Below are positions 25,201 through 39,300 of a DNA stretch of 64,000 bases, in pieces (positions within the stretch are counted from its first letter, which is position 1; every line of letters starts with the position of its first letter). The position numbers were made by a program, and so were the translations under genes. The stretch lies in contig OX235279.1 of the NCBI GenBank assembly GCA_944472155.2, positions 51,867,564-51,931,563 of the forward strand, written 5' to 3'. The notes beneath the pieces are model-generated. The model searched no databases. It was not told the DNA's origin and worked only from the letters and a program-made list of their open reading frames with translations. This stretch comes from Trichobilharzia szidati. Its lineage: Eukaryota > Platyhelminthes > Trematoda > Strigeidida > Schistosomatidae.

Positions 25201-27361
25201 ACTTGGTACAAGAGCTCTAACACCTCGAAGTGTTGTTGCGGCTGAAATAATAAAGAGGTAGATAATCACAAAATTTATTAATTTTTTGAATCAACAGTTA
25301 ACAATACAACAACAAAACCATTATAATGATTCCTTTCTGTGAACTTGAAAAGATTGTACTTGAAAATAAACTCTGTTATTTCCAAAAAAAGTAGTCATCA
25401 TTATCACAAATATTTAGTTTTCACATTATGAGATAGTTAGAAAACACATGAAAGTGTTAACCATTAAATTTAGTCTTTCCTCACAAACTGCTTGAGCACA
25501 GTTTGATGACTGAACCCGTCTTTGCTATCCTGATATAAGAAAAGGAGCACATCACATAGTGAGGAAACACATTAGCTGTTAAATATTATACTTCTACATA
25601 GTTTCACAATCTTATTTAGCCTTAAGCACTATACTGACCGAAACGTTCCTACACTTGTTGTCATCAGAGGTGCCAGTATGTAACTCTGACTTTTTCTGAG
25701 AAAGTGAAGTAAACTGTGCTGTTCGATCATTCGAATATAATCAAAGAATCTGGTCAGTAGAAGAAATCACTGCAGAATGCTGACCACTATCGTATGGTTT
25801 CACTCCGTAATTTATATACTTCTGCATACACAAGATAGAAAATTGAGTTTTAAAAAACCATAATCTCTATTCCCTTTCTTTTTGCCAATGAGATTTATAC
25901 AAGAGGATAACATCAGAATTTACGAAAATTTAGTACGAACATGGATTACTGTTAGAAAAGTCATCATGTCTATGAAATACTTATTTTTGAAAGAAAGTCC
26001 GACATTTTTCTTCATAAATTACATTCACTTCAAGGATTTCGAATACCCTAAACGAGTTAGCTGAATTTTTATATCTCATTAACACTAATTTAGTCAAAAA
26101 ACTCATTTAAATGAAACTCTATTAATTTCAGCTTCATGTGAAGAATCATGTGCTGTCTGTTAGTGCTTTCGATACACAACCCGAGTGCTGTTTCCAAATT
26201 TTCAAGCTGGAAATATAAAATTCCAATAAGAAATCTTTGTTTCGGAGAATAATATTCTAGCTGTTGGATTATTAAACCACTAGGTGATCTATACTGGCGA
26301 TAAGGTTGTGTTTAGAGACTTGAACCGGAAATCTTACTTGTAGATAAACCCATCAGCAACAAATCTACATCGGGTAAAACTATCTACTGTCTTTATCATA
26401 TACAGAATTATTCTATTCCAACTAAGTACATGTCATCCTTCAAAATGCTCATAGTTAAACTATTCTTCATCAGTGTTTTAGATAGCTACAAAGTATTACT
26501 TCTGGTGTGTAGCTCCGTTTATGGCTTGTAAGCGCTTCGAGTTAAACAGTAAACAACAGCAATGAACTTACTTTTTAAGAGCGTTGGTGATTCAGACTTC
26601 TTCTTCGTCATTACGCGTGCAGTAGCGTTATTAATCTAGTAAATAGAAGGATAGACATCCATGTACACAGGTTCATTAAATCCTATCTTTGATGTGAAGT
26701 ACTCGCAGTCATAGAGTAGTAAAAAATTAAAATGGTGACCAAACGAATAAGATTTGAGTTAAGAAAAACAAAACAGCATGGATATTGATATTCAGTGCAA
26801 TACCAAACACCAAGTTGATTAATAGTTATCAATGAAATTCAATGACAAATAAACTTGCACTTTGATAACAAATTCATAAAAAGAAAAAAAAGTCCAATTA
26901 AATCAGAACTAACTGTTCAGCGAAAAGATTTTTTACGTCAAATTAACTCACTTTGCTGTAGAGTGGCAAATATATGTAATTATTTTTTTATTTGCGCATT
27001 CAATTTGTTAAACATAGCAAAACAATAAAAGTTAATTAGCTGGGAATATTGCTTTTATCAAAATATTTAAAACAGTGAATACTGGTGACTAAATGGGTGA
27101 AGATTAGTGAGTTCAGACTAGAAGTTGCATAATACAAATAAATAACTTGAATACGACTATATATCTTGAAGTAGAATTTACAGCATCCACTTTGAATTCA
27201 AATAGAGGAATGTTTATCTGAGAACGAAGGTATGTGAAATTTCAGTTCGGAACTATTGCTTGTTTCCAGTAACTTCCAGATTCCCTGTCAATTCAGCATA
27301 AGTTTTGTGAATATTACAATAATACTATTGATTTTTATGCTATATTACGTTATTAAGTGAT

Positions 27362-27392
<31 letters not shown>

Positions 27393-30300
27393 TAGTTTTG
27401 AGAATAACTATTTTTTTGATTATTTATTTTTGATTATAGCTTGATTTCACACCGTATTTCTGGTGCAACTATGGAATTTTCAGCGTGTGATATCGGTAGC
27501 CCAGACTTTGCAGGTCGACCATTGATATGGGGTGTGCGTCGGCAGGGGAGAAATTCAGTTCATATTGTTTGAAATGAATTCTAAAGATAAGTCTCCTTCT
27601 AACAGATAAGCTACTGGGAATTTTGAGTAAAGATGATAACTCAAAATTAACATCATCTTGTTGATCGGTTCCCTCAGAAAACAAGTGAAAATCCTTCACA
27701 TCATTGATGAAATAGACATTCTTCATCAATAAGTTCAGTATTAAGTATCGAAGTGTTTACATTTCTGCTAACCTAAAGTATCCACCAATAGCAGTCAGCT
27801 TCAGAAGTTTTCAGTTGGAATTATGTTTATGAAAAGTTTGTAATTATAGAAACAGTTTGTGTGAAACTTTATAACTGGCAACATGAGTCTTTTAGTCCTT
27901 TAGTAGTAGTGTAACAACAGAAGGCAAGACACGGGTGCCAAGGTATATTTTTCATTAGTTAAATCGCTGTTTATATATATACACTTTATATACGTTAACC
28001 AATCACCGAGTGTGCGATTTCCATTTACATTAAACAACATGAAAGAGAATGTTCACATATACATAGCATTCTTTTGTTAACGCAGTATATAACCATGGGA
28101 AATGTATTCTGTCTCTACTATCAAATAGAATGTTCAAATAGATATATTGTAGGCAGTATTGAACTGTGGGAATATGTGAGCATAATATTCCGTCGGCAGA
28201 TATTGTCCATATCACACCAACACAGTAGTACACTGACAAACAATAAAGTTTGTTGGTATACATAACCGAGAGCAACTCAGATATCTACTACTATAAAGAA
28301 ATCTGGAATTTCATTTCTAAGCATGTGTTGATCATTCATATAAAAGGCTAACTTAATGCTACTTCAAAGATGCAAAATTTGGCATTAACAATTGATAGTT
28401 AGTCTGGAATAATCAATTATACGTGTCAAACTGATAAACTTATTAAAAAACTGATTTTCTATATCTTGAATAAGTTCATTGTCTTGAATTAGTTGTGTTT
28501 TCTACGCTGGCTGATTTAATTGCAAAGCTTTCATCGTCCTTCCGGATAACATCTTCAGCGCATGTTTTAGTATGAAATGAACTCATCGGAATTCTCCATG
28601 AATAGTATAACTGTGTCAACTGGCAACCGTGGAGAATTCCAATGAGTCCATTTTATACTAAAATATGCTCTGAAGATGTTGTCCAGAAGGACGACGAAAG
28701 CTTCGCAATTAAATCAACCAGCTCCTCAGAGAACACAACTAATTCAATATCATCCACTTGGGCTACAAATTTTATTATTTCAAGTTCATAATCTTTCAAA
28801 AGTATGACAGTGACTCTCTACATACAGTAACATAGCATGTATCAACCTATCATCCAATTAAAAATTACAGATATTAATAATAACAAGTGGTTATATTTCA
28901 TCAGCATTGAAAAAAAGCGGACATATTAATTCAAAGAAACAGCTTTTTTTGCAAATAAATGCTGCCTTTAAAAACAGCTTAAAAATGCTAAATGGTTAGT
29001 GGATAAAAGCTATACCTGTGAAATTGACGGATTATTTAAGGTGTAACAGTCAATGTTTGGTGATATTTGCTAATTAAGTCAACACTAACACAAAATCTAG
29101 TCAAGGTTGCTATATTGCCAGGTTGAAAATCAAACTTAAAATATAGCATACAGACCAACCTGATAACTAATGACTGTTCAACTTAACAGTATTTGTATCT
29201 AGAAGCTATCTCAGTAAATAATGAACGTATGATAGATTAATAAATTCTATTGGTTACACCATCAGATATCAAACAATATACTACTTCAAGATAAAGAAAT
29301 CAAAAGCGATACGGACTACAATGATGTAGCTGACGTCTAATCTTCAAATGACAAAAAGACAACCTCGACTGGTGGAGTTATTCTGTTCAACGTACTTTGT
29401 GAATGGCACATCAGTTATTTTTCACTGTGAAATTATCACCGTAAAATGATGCACCACCTAAGGTGTAGTGTATATAGACACATACGAAAACACAGAGTGA
29501 TAAATAAATGACGGTGTCACTTAACCATTCATGCATCATCGCTTACATAATAACGTTCCATATACAGACTCTCACAACCGAATATTTAGCAGACTTTGGC
29601 TTACTACTTGTCAAATTTTACCGAATCAATGTTCTAGGCTTACTCTTTAACCAAAGAAAGTTGGAAGTAATTACAACGATATCATTTAGCACACTGAATT
29701 GTTCTGAAAAAGCCAACACATTAAAACAACATGTCATGCATACAATACACATGTTTGAATTCCCAGTTTTGCCCGAATATTAGTTGATTTCGTTTTAGTC
29801 AACTAATTTTTGTCCTGAGTGAATTTAAATTCAGAGAACTCATCTTTGTTTTTGAAGGGTTGACTTGTAGAGATTTGATTTGTTTTTGAAGTTTGACCAC
29901 GCATTGATATCAGTTAGAGAAACATTGAAAACCGGGGAAGACTGGACAGTTGTTTCGTCATTAGTTGGGACTCATTGACAATGCGTACCCACCGGATTTC
30001 GAATACAGGACCTTCCGATTATAAGGCAAGCTCGTAGACCATCCCTACAAATCAACTCTTGAAAAATTAATCTGATATTTGCTAGTGACTGGCAGAAGGA
30101 CGGAGTTTGCTGGAGTTCTAGGTGAGAATTCATGACCACTGGGGTCCATGCAGTCGTCAGTGAGGATAACATTGGCTGGTGGTCACGCTAAAATCACGAA
30201 TCGGCAGAAGTTAGAATTCATGGGCCACTGAGTCGGCTCCCAGTGGCTCAGTGGTTTGCCAGTTTACCTTGTAACCGGAAGGCCCTGGGTTCGAGACCCG

Positions 30301-33300
30301 GTAGGTGCATGCTCCCGATGATTCCCTAACTAGGACGAAACAGCTGTCCAGTACTCCTTGACTTTAAGTGGTTCTCTAACTGATATCAATCCGCGGTCAT
30401 CTTTATTTGTTGAAATGATCATTGAAGTTAAGACAGACAAAAGTTTCGAATCCATTTCAAAAACTGCTACGATTTAAGAGTTCCATTCAAACTCAAGTAC
30501 TAATCTTTCATATTATCCATGTAATATAAACATAAGTATAGGTCAGATTTTAGTATGTAGTATGTTAACTAAGAAATATTCTAGAAAGTATATGACTGTT
30601 TACAGAAATGTGTCGGACATATCCATCTTATAATTCGCAAAGCCTCTCTGAAAAGCAATGATCTTAAATTATAGGGACAGATCTTGCTTTATGGGACTGC
30701 ATAGTGAGGAGAAAGGAGTTATGCTATGTTGTGGGCTGAAAAACTCAAAAATCCTAATCAATGAAATCCGGGTGTGATTCAATAACTAAGTTGTTCTAGC
30801 GGGACCTGAAAGTTTTGAGAAACTTTTTACTTGATGCACAATCCTCAAGCAGTCATTAACGGAACTGTTTATTTTAAAAAGGTAACCCTCGAACTGACCA
30901 GGTCTAAGGACCAGATTCAGCTATCTACCTAATTAATCCAAGGTGGCTTACAAACAAATATATGAAAAAAAATCTTAAGAAAGTAAATACTGCAAAATCT
31001 ATGCGAAAATTTAGTGTGCCCACAGAACGTGTTCAGTTTACTTCAGTAAATCAGCTGTATGAAGCATAAAAAGTACCAATAACCCATTGAAAACACTTTG
31101 GTTGGAGGAATTCAATGGCTTGTCGAATAACACTATTGAATTTAAAGAGACGGCCACGAGTTCTAGTCTGTTTAAATAACATCAGATACGGGGATGCAGA
31201 TGTACCTGATTGGCGAATCCTAAACAAGACGAAACACCAACTATTTACTGCCGAGCATTGCCAGTCAATTTTCAGAAGTATAAGTTTGTACTGTTAGTTT
31301 GAATGGTTGTAAACAATATACGATTAGGACACCCTAGTAGACGCATAAGTATATGAATTAAGTAGTCATACAAGTCATTTAATAAACTTAGCAAAATCTA
31401 GTCTACAAATTTCCTGATGTGTTATATTTGTGCAGATTTAATTCATATCAGGGTAGATTTCGTTGGTACATGACTAAATCAAACATAGGATTTTTAACAT
31501 TGTACTGAAATATCAGTTCCTACTGATTAGAACGTATAAAAGCGTATACTAAATAAATAATAAAAAGTGTAGCAGGAAACAGAATTTTGTGCTGCATGTA
31601 TACAGTACTGTGCATAGAAATACGCACAATTTCACTTAAACAGACACGTTTCTTCTTTTTATAGACATCAATACGAATGTGTACGTAAATACAGGTACAT
31701 ACATTCACAGGACACAGTGTCAGAAAATACGTCTTCTGCATATGTGTGCAACAGCGAATAAATCGATTTTCACCTAACAAAAACTAAAGGTCAGAGGAGA
31801 AAATTTATTTATGTATGAAGAATTTAAGGTGAAAAGTAGTAAGAATGACTCATTTGGTTGAGGTCAAAATATTCCCCCATAGCCCCAATATTTGAAAACC
31901 AAAGTTTTTAAATGTTTTACAAGCCTACATACACACTAGGAGAAATTTAAAGAGACTGACCTCATTTCAATAAACAACACACCAAAGACAACATGGAGAG
32001 AGGGATGAATAGATGCCCAACATTCTTTATAACATATTAAAAAACGTCAATAATTTTGTGTTAAAGCATACCTCAATTTTCCTGCCTTCAACTACAGTTC
32101 CGTTTAAATTTTCTCGCGCACGATCAGCTTCTTCGCCTGTTGCAAAGGTGACGAAGCCAAAACCCTGTAAAAGCAAGCAGATGTACAACATACACAATAT
32201 ACACGACGATAAGTGAGAAGTGTTGCGAATCTATACGCGTTTAGTCCCGCCAATAGTTTCCGTCTTCTTCCACGCAATGTTAAACGTAAAAGAAGACATT
32301 TAAGCAAATACAGGAACTTTTAATTAACTTGGTGAACTTGTGGATTATTCCTAACACTTAGATGTCGTAAATTATGCTTATCCCTTGCTCATAATTTTAC
32401 AGTTTCATTAATTTTGTTTTCTGAATAATAACGTCCTGAACTGCAGATACTTGAAACAGTATACGTTTTTTCTTTAAACGCCAAATATGTCAATTCCATA
32501 AATTCTTTCAGATATCTGACAGTCGTTTGTGGGAAATGGATCGCCTTCAAAATATATTTCATAACAAAAGGATAATGACTCATGAACAACATTTACCGAT
32601 GATCACTGTATAATGATCTAGTAGGAGTTAACTGTTTAGTGATAACATGCTTGCCTTGAGAATTCACAAGTGTAATCCCGATTAATGCACTGCAGCTGAC
32701 CTACTTAACAATAACCTAGAGCTGAGATGCAGTCCATTACCCCGAGGTTCCCCTTCATTATCTAGTTGGTATTACTTAGTGGTGACAACTGGACTGATAT
32801 AAAAAATCATTAAAATTTTTAATGACAGACAAAAAGGCCGTTAAAATTCAAATAAATTTCCATCTAGCTGACTGACAGACGTTGGTTTAATTTATGCTTG
32901 GTAAATAAAACAAATTTGCAGTAATACTTGAATTTCTTATAAATATGAGTGCTATTAAAAAGTTACCTTTGATCCACGTTCGTTGAAGATAATTTCCACA
33001 TCCAAAATCGTACCGAATGGCTTGTAAAAAAAAGTAAAATGTATTTTAAAAAAAGGTTTAATGAGGTCACTTAGTGTGGACATATTCTCATCACTGTCTC
33101 ATGAGATCCCTTCTAAAGGCGAATAATATTAAGGACAAACTGAAACTACCTGTGTGATTATCTGTTGGTTCTACATAACATTTTTTTAGTAATTTTATTT
33201 GCTGCAGAGATCAAACGAATCCATTTTATTTCCACAAGATATACATATCAAAATGTACTTTCCTTTTATTTTATTCGTTGGATGTGTAACACAGTTAAAT

Positions 33301-36300
33301 AGTTTTACGTACAGAATGTTGTTATTAACATGATTTATTGTTCATTCTTAAATGAAGGCATGACTGTGCTTAGCCAAAATAAACTTTTTTTCAAGATTCT
33401 GTTTAGTGAATAAAACTGCTTTACTGGATTATATGCCTAACAAAGAAAATAGTATGGGGTCTCATTTCATTTCTGTGAACTAGTAATTTGGTTTCTGTTC
33501 AGTAGTTCTATCATTGTTATTATCCCTTCAAAAATTTACGAACATTCAGTATATTACTTGGCCTCTTAGGTTATCATATTCACGTTTTACCCCTGCAATT
33601 ATTATTATCATTATTGTTGTTATCAGCAGCACTGTAATCATGACAAATATTAGGACAATTAAAACTGATAAACTGATTCTTATGGGGAAAAAGTTTATTA
33701 TGTAATTATTCTTAAGCTTGGAAATAAATTTGCTAAACAATTTTATTTATTATTATTGTTCCCTTGGGTTCCTAGTGGAACATAGGGCTTCAACTGCACG
33801 TCTCCACTTGCTTCTGTCCTCTGCTGTACTTTTCACCTGCATCCATGTTAGTCCATACTGTTTCAACTCCTCTTCACACGATCTCCTCCATGTCACCCTT
33901 GGACGTCCCACTCGGCGCTTCCCTTTAGGGTTCCACTCGAGCTATGGCCTGACGCGCGATGTCACCCAACGGCCTCCTCAGCGAGTGTCCAATCCATCTC
34001 CACTTTCTCCTGCTAAACAATACATGAGTTAAAAATCATTTCAAATATTTTGTCAACTATCAGACTGAGTGACGATGGGCTCAGCTCTTGTCTTAATCCC
34101 ATGGTCAGTTATGAGTGGGAACTTTTGAAGAGTCCTTGAACTCGATGAAATAAGGGTCTAGTGCTCTTTGGTTAATTAAACTGTGAACCTGCTCAGTCGC
34201 GCTAAGCAGTATGTTCCCAACATAGAAGTTAGTACTTTGTCAGCAATGTGGTTTAATAGTGCAAAGTGAAGTTTCTTTATATGTACATATCATATGTGAC
34301 ATTTGTGCGTCGGTGCCATAGCGGTTAGGACGCTCGCCGACCATGCACATGGTCCGGGGTTCGATCCCCGGCCGACGCACTCCTTTACCTCGCTATGTCA
34401 GAAATAATTCTGGTGAAGAGGAAAGGTTGGGCATGAGGCTAGCAACCCCATCCTGTAAAATAAACACTGCTACAGAAACTTCAAGCCACTAGCTTGAAGC
34501 CCTATGTTCCACTGGGGAACGTGAAGGAAAAAAATGTGACATTTGATTAAATCCAGACGTTTGCATGTGCATGCAAACAATAATATGAGACAGTATCTCG
34601 AAATGTGAATTACATTCTAAATAACCAATATACAGCTTGAATTCATCTTACTTCTCTTCATGTAAATCATGACAGATAGGGTGAAGTGAGAATCTGAATT
34701 TCACATTCAGAAATAACCACCAAATACGCTTCAAAACACGCTAAACACCACAATGTATGTTCTTTTGCAACACATTAGACTTTGAGAATTTCTGTGAATA
34801 ACAGCTATTAATGTTCATGCGGTCACAGAACTAGTTTTAACTATCTAATATATAAATATATCATCATATATATATATCATAAGTGAAATAACTTACCCCT
34901 AAAAGTTGACGTAGGTCAGCTTCCCGAAACCTGAACGGTATGTTGGACACATGTAAACGCTTAGGCCCAACACTGACCAAATTCGCTGCTAGAGCAGCTG
35001 CTGCTCCTGAATTCAAGCCACAACTAGTTAACGTAGGAGAATGGATAGAAGTAATCGCAGCTGAAGTAATCATTGGTAAGTTCAGCTCTCCACTCAAAGA
35101 AAATAATTGGGCATTTTGGTTCTGCGTTATGGAGACGGTTGGTGAAGTTAGGGAATAGCTTGTTTCTAACTTTTCTCCTGTATGAACACTGAGATTGATA
35201 TCACTTGCAGGTAGCTTAGATAAATGGAGAGGATTATTTAAGCTCCCGCTATAAGTGGGACCTTGCGATATTATCGTAGAGTTCTTTGTAGATACTGCGA
35301 GGGCAGCTGCAGCCGCTGCCACAGCTGCTTCCAATGAAACAACCTAAATTGGATAATAAAAAAAGGAAAAAATAATATGCTTGAGTGTAGGACTTCTTAT
35401 TTGTATGACCGATAATTGTGAAACGGTTAAAGAATTAGTAGAATATAAAGTGGTAAGAAGCGTCAAATATGCTTCTAATCTGTTCATCAACAGCACAAAT
35501 ACAATGATAGGTTATATCCTTGGTTAAATTCAAGCCTGGTTTTCTTCAAATATGGGGATATGCTGTCCGAAACCTAGATTTATAGTTGAATCCTTGAAAG
35601 TTTTGCTAAATCTAGGTAAACACACCATTAAATTGCAGGCCTTAGCCGACTACTGAGAGAATCGCGTCTTCGTCTAACGTTTCTTTCCAAGCGTTAGGGG
35701 ATTAGAACATAAGTTACTTTTCTTGGTAAGTATTTAAGAAGAATGATAGTTCTCTGCAATAGTTAGATATTTTGGAGTAATCCAAACTCAGTGAGTTTCA
35801 GAATTTGATCTGCGGGAGGGGGAAATATTAAAGTGCAAGACACCAAACTAAGACGTACAGAAGAATTGAAATAAATAGGTGGGGATTTTAGGTAAAATCA
35901 TAAAAATCCACCTCAGTGGTGAAGATGATGCATTCATGCTTCAGTTATATCAGCATAATTAAAACGTTTTTACCAACTGACTTTACACCTTTTACTATTA
36001 AATTCTAAACTCTCAATGCTTTTTATAGCCTCTATTATTATAATATTCATTTACTTTTTATCTTGTGTCAAAGCCAGACTCGTAAGGACAAGCTACGCCT
36101 TAATCAACCTGAAATCGTCTTGGAAATCTTCTGCACTCAGCCACCATAAACAACAAGACTCGGATTTTCAACCCAAATGTGAAGTCAGCCAGTTCTACTG
36201 TAGGGGTCAGAAACTTGGCAACTGCGTCACTGAAAGCATTTCCAAGAAGTTACAGACTTCTATAAACAGCTGCCACCCTTGTTGGCTCCATAATGAAGAT

Positions 36301-39300
36301 CAAATGGCCAGCCAGAAAGGATCAGCAACAAGAAACTTCTGAACAAACTAACCAAGAACCTATTGTCACACAAATATGTAGGAAAAAATTGAGATGGATA
36401 GGGCACACACTGAGGAGGCCATCGAGTGACATCGTGCGCCAGTCCGTCGAGTGGAATCCTAATGGGAAGCGAAGAGTGGGTCGTCCAATGGTGATGTAGA
36501 AGAGACCGTGCGGCGAGGAGATGAAAGACTACCCACAGTCATGGACCCTGCTGAAGAGGACGATAGAAAACAGAACAAAGTGGAGATGTGTTGCAGAAGT
36601 CCTATGTTCCACTCGGAACATAAGGGAATAATAATAATACGTTTTATCGTGTGAAGTTTCCCTCTGACTCAGGTGTGATATTCTACAAGAGTATAAATTT
36701 GCTCCACTTTCTGTTCATATGTCTGCATTATAAATCCGATTTAAGTTATAGAAGAAAGATTCAAAAATATAAATATTAATGACACGTTTTCACTATCGAT
36801 ATGGTCATTTTAATCCTTCGTAACTCCATGCGACACATGACAAGTTTAGTTAAACGATAATTAGCAAAACGATAATTTTTAGCATGCTGTTGAACAGTGA
36901 TGATTTTAGTATTTCGTTTTGCTTCACGCCCCCCCCCCCTAAACTCATGGAAATATCATTTCCTTTCAAAAAATTTATATTCCTTTGATTGTTTCTCATA
37001 TATTATTAATTCCTGGCAAGATGGTTCTAGTTTTAATTTTTTTACTGCCATTATGAGTTACTCATATGAATAAAGATTAAAATATGACGCCTAAGACTTT
37101 GTGACTTAAACGCCACAGTTTTATACCTTTTCATTTATTATTGGTCACTCCTTGAGTTACTGATATGACGCAGAACTTCAGCTACACATCGCTATTTCTG
37201 TCGATCCTCATATGATATGCTCCATAAAACTATAGGAGGCCCAACACATCGCTTCCCATACAGTTCTCTTCAAGAACCTGACGTGTGATGTAGCCTGAAT
37301 GTCTCCTCTGAGCATGTTCACTGCGCATTAGTTTCCTTTGGCATATTTGTTGAGCAATGGGTTCTTGGTTAGTTCGTTGTCTGCCTGGGTTCCCTGTCGC
37401 TTATCATTTCCTGTCGGAGATCTGTTCTTAAGTATCAGGCTCATGTATCCGTTGATGAAGGGCTTCAGACTTCTGGAAATACTTTCACTGATGCTTGAGC
37501 CATGTCCCTGAATTGCATAAAAGCACTAACTTGGCGTCAATATTAAGAATTTAGATCTTCTTCTTTATGATAAATGTTGTTGATCTCCAAGCTGATTTCA
37601 GAGTGTTGAACTCCTGTTCTGCTTTTTCGTTCCAATTTTGGCTGAATTTGACATAATTACCTGTGCTGCAGGTAGTTAAAACGATGCTACGGATGCATGT
37701 AAAAGAGACAACCTTCCCAAGACTTCTCCCAATATTAGTGTTTATTGTTGGTTGGGCTTCTGTGCTATCCCCGTCCTCCCTATATTCATTTGAAGTCCTA
37801 TATTCGCTGCCTCTGTCAACCTGTTGTTTTCCTATTGTAAATCCTCAAGTTTGTTTGATTCATATATTGTAGATAACTCTTATTCTATGTAATTCCGGAA
37901 AACGAAATGAGGAGTTCCTAGTAGTACTGGATAGTGATTGGCTGAATGTCGAAAATTTTGGTTGTTTTATTTGGACTTTGATTTGGATGAAATAGAAGCA
38001 TAATTTGATGAAATCAAGCTCAGCGGATATTTCTTAGCAAAAGTGTGTAAAGAGCTGCCAAAAGAGGAACTAAATCCCTCAAATCATGTCTCAGAAACTG
38101 TTTTCACTGAGGATTACACAGTTTTACTTCAGTTATCCAGTGGAGTTTCGGGAATTCTGTCCAAATAAAGTATGTTTATATAGCGCAGCCACTAACAAGT
38201 GTCACAGGCGAGTAGTCGTTCTCTAATCTGACTTGATGGATCCCTCTGGTTAAGACTTCTCACTAGAATTCCAAAACAATTCTTGTACAGAAACAGTCAC
38301 TGTGAGCATTAGATTAATTATAAAGTGTTAGTTTACAGGGATTTGATTGGTTGAAGCCTTGGTCGCGAGTTGAAATCAATCATGGGACCATAAGGAAACC
38401 AGAGAGAACTTGACAGCTTTTTCATTCTGGCCTGGGAACCTTCAGCAGTATGAACCCAATGAGGTCTGAACCCTAGCTTTCCACAAGACACTTAATCAAA
38501 AATTTCACCATTACCAGAGAGTATAAAGTTTCGCACATTCTTTTCTAATAAGCTTAAATACTTCTTTTATACCATAGTGACACCTCATAAAGAATCTTCC
38601 GATTTTACCTAGCAAACCACACGTCATGTACAGGTGGAGAAATATATGATCTCTGAAAGAAAAATATGCGCAGACAATCCTTGACCAGAAGTGTCTTGCA
38701 AAAGAATATTCAAGGGTCACTAAGAGCTAATTATTCCATCACGCACATCATTAAATACACCTACTAACAGGTGACTATTAAAATCGTAAGAACTGAAATC
38801 GTATTGCATGTGCACATGCGTGAACGATAACTTGCTTAACCCTGGAAATATTCCAGTAATTACTGGTTTCATTTTGGAGCGAAAATGAAATCTGAACTTC
38901 TCTAAAAAACAGTTTGAATTCAGTGGTGTATGCGGCAATAATCCTATAGTGATAAGAAGAGAATAGTTTACTGTAGCAAAACTCGACAAACAATGAAATA
39001 ACCAGGCAAATAGGTCGATAGTGATTTTAAGTCATCCATATGAGTACTTTAAAACACTGGGAAAAATAATATATGGTCACCAAGTTCCACGCATGGGTGA
39101 AAACCATACTCACAAATTTTATTATATGAAGTATAAATTGCGCTGGCTCTGACCATCAGTCAATGCAACGGAAGAATGCACATAGACTAACCAATGATCA
39201 ATAGGAACAAGTGGACCCAATCATTCAAATAATTTCATAAATTATGCACAAATCTCTTTGTAACTTACTTGATGTGAATTGATTTGATCCAGCATACTTT

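Noticed and set aside
24608..25261. Plus-strand ORFs opposite RBFOX exon 6
   Set aside because: They are shadows of the Ala-rich (GCN-rich) minus-strand exon.
25619..25680. CGAAACGTT and CATCAG words resembling a hammerhead
   Set aside because: The two core halves are on opposite strands, so they cannot form one ribozyme.
34306..34380. Possible genuine tRNA gene (clear B-box, A-box)
   Set aside because: The unit is followed by the SINE body and LINE-like tail and is flanked by a 12-bp TSD. The cloverleaf stems do not close convincingly, so it is a SINE head.
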